A stretch of DNA of 54,383 nucleotides from Clostridia bacterium. Its GTDB lineage: Bacteria > Bacillota > Clostridia > Oscillospirales > Acutalibacteraceae. Below, in pieces: positions 52,441-54,383 of this stretch (position 1 is the stretch's first letter; each line of letters opens with the position of its first letter). The stretch lies in assembly GCA_024403955.1 (NCBI GenBank), contig JAKSQX010000005.1:1-54383 (forward strand), read 5' to 3'. The notes below the pieces were generated by a model. The model saw nothing but the letters and a program-made list of their open reading frames with translations. It was not told the origin of the DNA and searched no databases. A program made the translations under genes and the position numbers.

Positions 52441-53502
52441 ATGAATGAAGAATTCTTTTTGGCCGTTGAAATGATGGCAAAGGAAAAAGGTATCCCAGCT
52501 GAATTTCTCTATGAGAAGATTCAGAATGCACTTGTTGTATCTGTAAGACGTATGTACAACGGTAAAGACATAGTTTTCTGTGACATCAATCCAGATAAGC
52601 AGGAACTCAATGTTTATCTTAGAAAGAACGTAGTAGAAGAGATAGTTGACGAGGACGAGGACATTCTTGTTGAGGCAGCTCATCAGTATAAGAAGAATGC
52701 TAAGGCTGGCGACATCATTGAAATCCCACTCGATACTAAGGACTTTGGCCGTATTGCTGCTCAGACTGCAAAACACGTTATCCGTCAGGGTATCCGTGAT
52801 GCAGAGCGTGGACAGACAATGCAGGAATTCCAAAGCCACAATCAGGAGATTGTTACAGCTAAGGTTTTAACTGTTGATCCAAAGACTGGTAATGCAACAC
52901 TTGAAATCGGTAAGGCTGAAGCACTCCTTCCACACTCAGAGCAGATCCCTGGTGAGGAGCTCTCAGATGGCGACCTCATCAAGGTATTTATTGTTGATGT
53001 ACGTGAGACAGAGAAGGGCCCTAAGGCTATGATCTCTCGTACACATCCAGGTCTTGTTCGTAAACTCTTTGAGACAGAGGTTCCAGAGATTACTGATGGT
53101 ACTGTTGAAATTAAGGAAGTATCACGTGAGGCTGGTTCACGTACAAAGATTGCAGTTTACAGCGCAGACGAAAACGTTGACGCAGTTGGTGCCTGCATTG
53201 GCCCACGTGGCGCACGTGTAGCAAAGGTTGTTGACCTTCTCTGTGGTGAGAAGATTGATATCGTTCCTTATTCAGAGGACCCAGCACTCTTCGTTGGTGC
53301 AGCTTTAGCACCTGCAGATGTTGTTCGTGTTGACATCCTCTCACTCGAGGAAAAATCATGCAAGGTAATCGTTCCTGATACACAGCTTTCACTCGCTATT
53401 GGTAACAAGGGTCAGAACGCAAGACTTGCAGCTAAACTTACTGGCTGGAAAATTGACATTAATCCAGAAAGCGGTTTCTACGAGGGCCCAGAAGAGGCTT
53501 AA
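52441..53502 (+). CDS. nusA: transcription termination/antitermination factor NusA
   Basis: RNA polymerase-associated factor of 353 residues, the Gram-positive length without the E. coli acidic repeats. N-terminal polymerase-binding domain (1-130), S1 domain (about 131-200, TAKVLTVDPKTGNATLEIGKAEALLP), and two KH domains, with GACIGPRGARVAKVVDLLCGEKIDIV and LAIGNKGQNARLAAKLTGWKIDI. ATG 52441 is chosen with GAAAGGTGG upstream; the in-frame GTG at 52426 lies on that ribosome site. Confidence 0.97.
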   Translation: MNEEFFLAVEMMAKEKGIPAEFLYEKIQNALVVSVRRMYNGKDIVFCDINPDKQELNVYLRKNVVEEIVDEDEDILVEAAHQYKKNAKAGDIIEIPLDTKDFGRIAAQTAKHVIRQGIRDAERGQTMQEFQSHNQEIVTAKVLTVDPKTGNATLEIGKAEALLPHSEQIPGEELSDGDLIKVFIVDVRETEKGPKAMISRTHPGLVRKLFETEVPEITDGTVEIKEVSREAGSRTKIAVYSADENVDAVGACIGPRGARVAKVVDLLCGEKIDIVPYSEDPALFVGAALAPADVVRVDILSLEEKSCKVIVPDTQLSLAIGNKGQNARLAAKLTGWKIDINPESGFYEGPEEA

Positions 53503-53523
53503 TTTTAATGGAAGGTGAATCTG

Positions 53524-53784
53524 ATGCCTAAGAAAGTACCTGAGAGACGTTGTCTTGGTTGTATGGAAATGAAACCAAAGACAGACCTTGTTAGGGTAGT
53601 TAAAAGTAAAGATGAAAATATTGCTTTAGACCTTAGCGGTAAGGCTCCAGGACGTGGTGCTTATATCTGTAAGTCCACGGAGTGCTTCGAGAAGGCAAAG
53701 AAAGCGCGTCGTTTCGAGCGCGAGTTCAAGATGCAGATTCCCGATGATGTGTACTCAAAACTGGAGGCGGAGCTTAATGGATGA
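53524..53784 (+). CDS. rnpM: YlxR/RnpM-family RNA-binding protein
   Basis: 86 residues with the family pattern PERRCLGCMEMKPKTDLVRVV, GRGAYIC and CFEKAKKARRFERE. Bacillus YlxR (RnpM) binds RNase P RNA. The ATG at 53524 is chosen with GGAAGGTG upstream. It overlaps ylxQ by eight bases within the conserved nusA-infB operon. Confidence 0.93.
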   Translation: MPKKVPERRCLGCMEMKPKTDLVRVVKSKDENIALDLSGKAPGRGAYICKSTECFEKAKKARRFEREFKMQIPDDVYSKLEAELNG

Positions 53785-54091
53785 GAAGTTCTTCAATATG
53801 CTCGGTCTCGCGCGAAGAGCTGGCAAATTGTCGCCAGGACACGACGCGGCTTTCACGAGTATACAAAAAGGCAAAGCAAAAGCATGCTTCTTGTGCAGTG
53901 ATGCATCGGACAGACTAAAAGAAGAGTTTGACCGCACGACAAAGTATGAAGGCAGGGATATTGAACTCATTGAGATTCCAGTGACCAAAGATGACCTTTA
54001 CGCTGCAGCAGGCATAAGAGCGGCAGTATTTACGATTGATGATATCGGCTTTGCGAAAAAGATTATTGAGATATGCGGAGGAAACGTTTAA
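53777..54091 (+). CDS. YlxQ-like L7Ae-family RNA-binding protein
   Basis: 104 residues with the L7Ae fold: MLGLARRAGKLSPGHDAAFTSIQKGKAKACFLCSDAS and IPVTKDDLYAAAGIRAAVFTIDDIGFAKKI. Members bind kink-turn RNA. ATG 53777 with GGAGGCGGAG upstream lies inside the end of rnpM, and its stop shares a base with the infB start. Confidence 0.92.
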   Translation: MDEKFFNMLGLARRAGKLSPGHDAAFTSIQKGKAKACFLCSDASDRLKEEFDRTTKYEGRDIELIEIPVTKDDLYAAAGIRAAVFTIDDIGFAKKIIEICGGNV

Positions 54092-54383
54092 TGGAGATAA
54101 AGATTAAGTTAAATGAAGTCGCAAAAGACTTTGATAAACCAAGTAAAGAGCTTGTTGAGGTTCTTAATGAAAAGTTCCCTGATGCTCCTAAGAAGACAAT
54201 GTCTACATTGACTCCTGAAGAGCTCAACTATGCTTTTGAATATTACACTCAGAATAATCAGGTAGAGAGCTTTGATAAGTACTTTGCAATGCAGCCAGCT
54301 CCAAAGGCAGAGCCTAAGAAGGAAGAGAAGGCTGCACCTGCAGAGAAGAAAGAAAAGATTCCTACAAAGAAAACTGAGGAAGC
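54091..54383 (+). CDS. infB: translation initiation factor IF-2, 5' part (runs off window)
   Basis: The first 97 codons are present: MEIKIKLNEVAKDFDKPSKELVEVL is the IF2_N start, followed by a Lys/Ala/Glu/Pro-rich linker as in other IF-2 proteins. GGAGG precedes ATG 54091. The GTPase domain lies outside the window; the call rests on the N-terminus and the nusA-rnpM-ylxQ order. Confidence 0.93.
   Translation, partial: MEIKIKLNEVAKDFDKPSKELVEVLNEKFPDAPKKTMSTLTPEELNYAFEYYTQNNQVESFDKYFAMQPAPKAEPKKEEKAAPAEKKEKIPTKKTEE

Overview
The window looks like chromosomal core sequence from a low-to-moderate GC, Gram-positive anaerobe of the Bacillota, most likely class Clostridia (Oscillospiraceae or Lachnospiraceae-like). 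The pointers are an Rnf ferredoxin:NAD+ oxidoreductase operon, GTP-dependent PEP carboxykinase, McsA/McsB, a YycJ/WalJ hydrolase, the rimP-nusA-rnpM-ylxQ-infB operon, strong GGAGG ribosome sites and many TTGACA-17-TATAAT promoters. This placement is inference; there is no 16S gene. I see no phage, transposon, integrase or CRISPR array. About 50 genes and one tRNA are supported.

Layout. 1-1.7 kb: an STT3/PglB-type oligosaccharyltransferase, then tRNA-Ser(GCT). 2.0-3.5 kb (-): an HD (ppGpp hydrolase-like) protein fused to an APH-like kinase. 3.6-9.4 kb (+): a two-component system, a 56-residue cationic amphipathic protein, galactose mutarotase, a cytoplasmic lipase and a tocopherol-cyclase-like protein. 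9.4-21.4 kb (-): eleven collinear genes comprising valS, a K+ uptake module (two TrkA-type subunits, TrkH and a KdpD-like protein without its ATPase domain), trmL, degV, pgk-tpiA-gpmI and a YgjP-type peptidase. 21.5-29.1 kb (+): a MurE-FemAB fusion, an RluA-family synthase, murA, a WalJ-like hydrolase, rlmH and a lysine-rich membrane protein. 29.2-31.4 kb (-): two paralogous lipoproteins. 31.5-36.4 kb: an AEC transporter (+), then (-) a MarR regulator with a flavin-reductase/PCP_red protein, and serC-serA. 36.6 kb (+): a tiny frameshifted gene. 36.8-44.0 kb (-): apbE, a NusG-II protein, a Gx transporter and rnfCDGEAB. 44.2-45.7 kb (+): mcsA-mcsB. 45.8-46.7 kb (-): a GtrB/DPM1-like glycosyltransferase. 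46.9-51.8 kb (+): pckG, a short-chain dehydrogenase, acpP, proS. 51.9 kb to the end (+): rimP-nusA-rnpM-ylxQ-infB.

How the genes work together. Glycolysis (pgk, tpiA, gpmI), PEPCK and Rnf form the energy core; ApbE and its companions supply the covalent FMN that Rnf needs. The MurE-FemAB fusion and MurA are cell-wall precursor enzymes, and the MurE substrate motif points to a diamine other than meso-DAP, which fits a bridge-forming FemAB domain. Candidates for less-described biology are the MurE-FemAB fusion, the KdpD-like sensor lacking an ATPase beside Trk, the HD-APH fusion, the lipase/tocopherol-cyclase-like pair, the MarR/flavoprotein pair with its operator cluster, the frameshifted mini-gene at 36.6 kb and the palindrome-rich gap at 48.7-49.1 kb.
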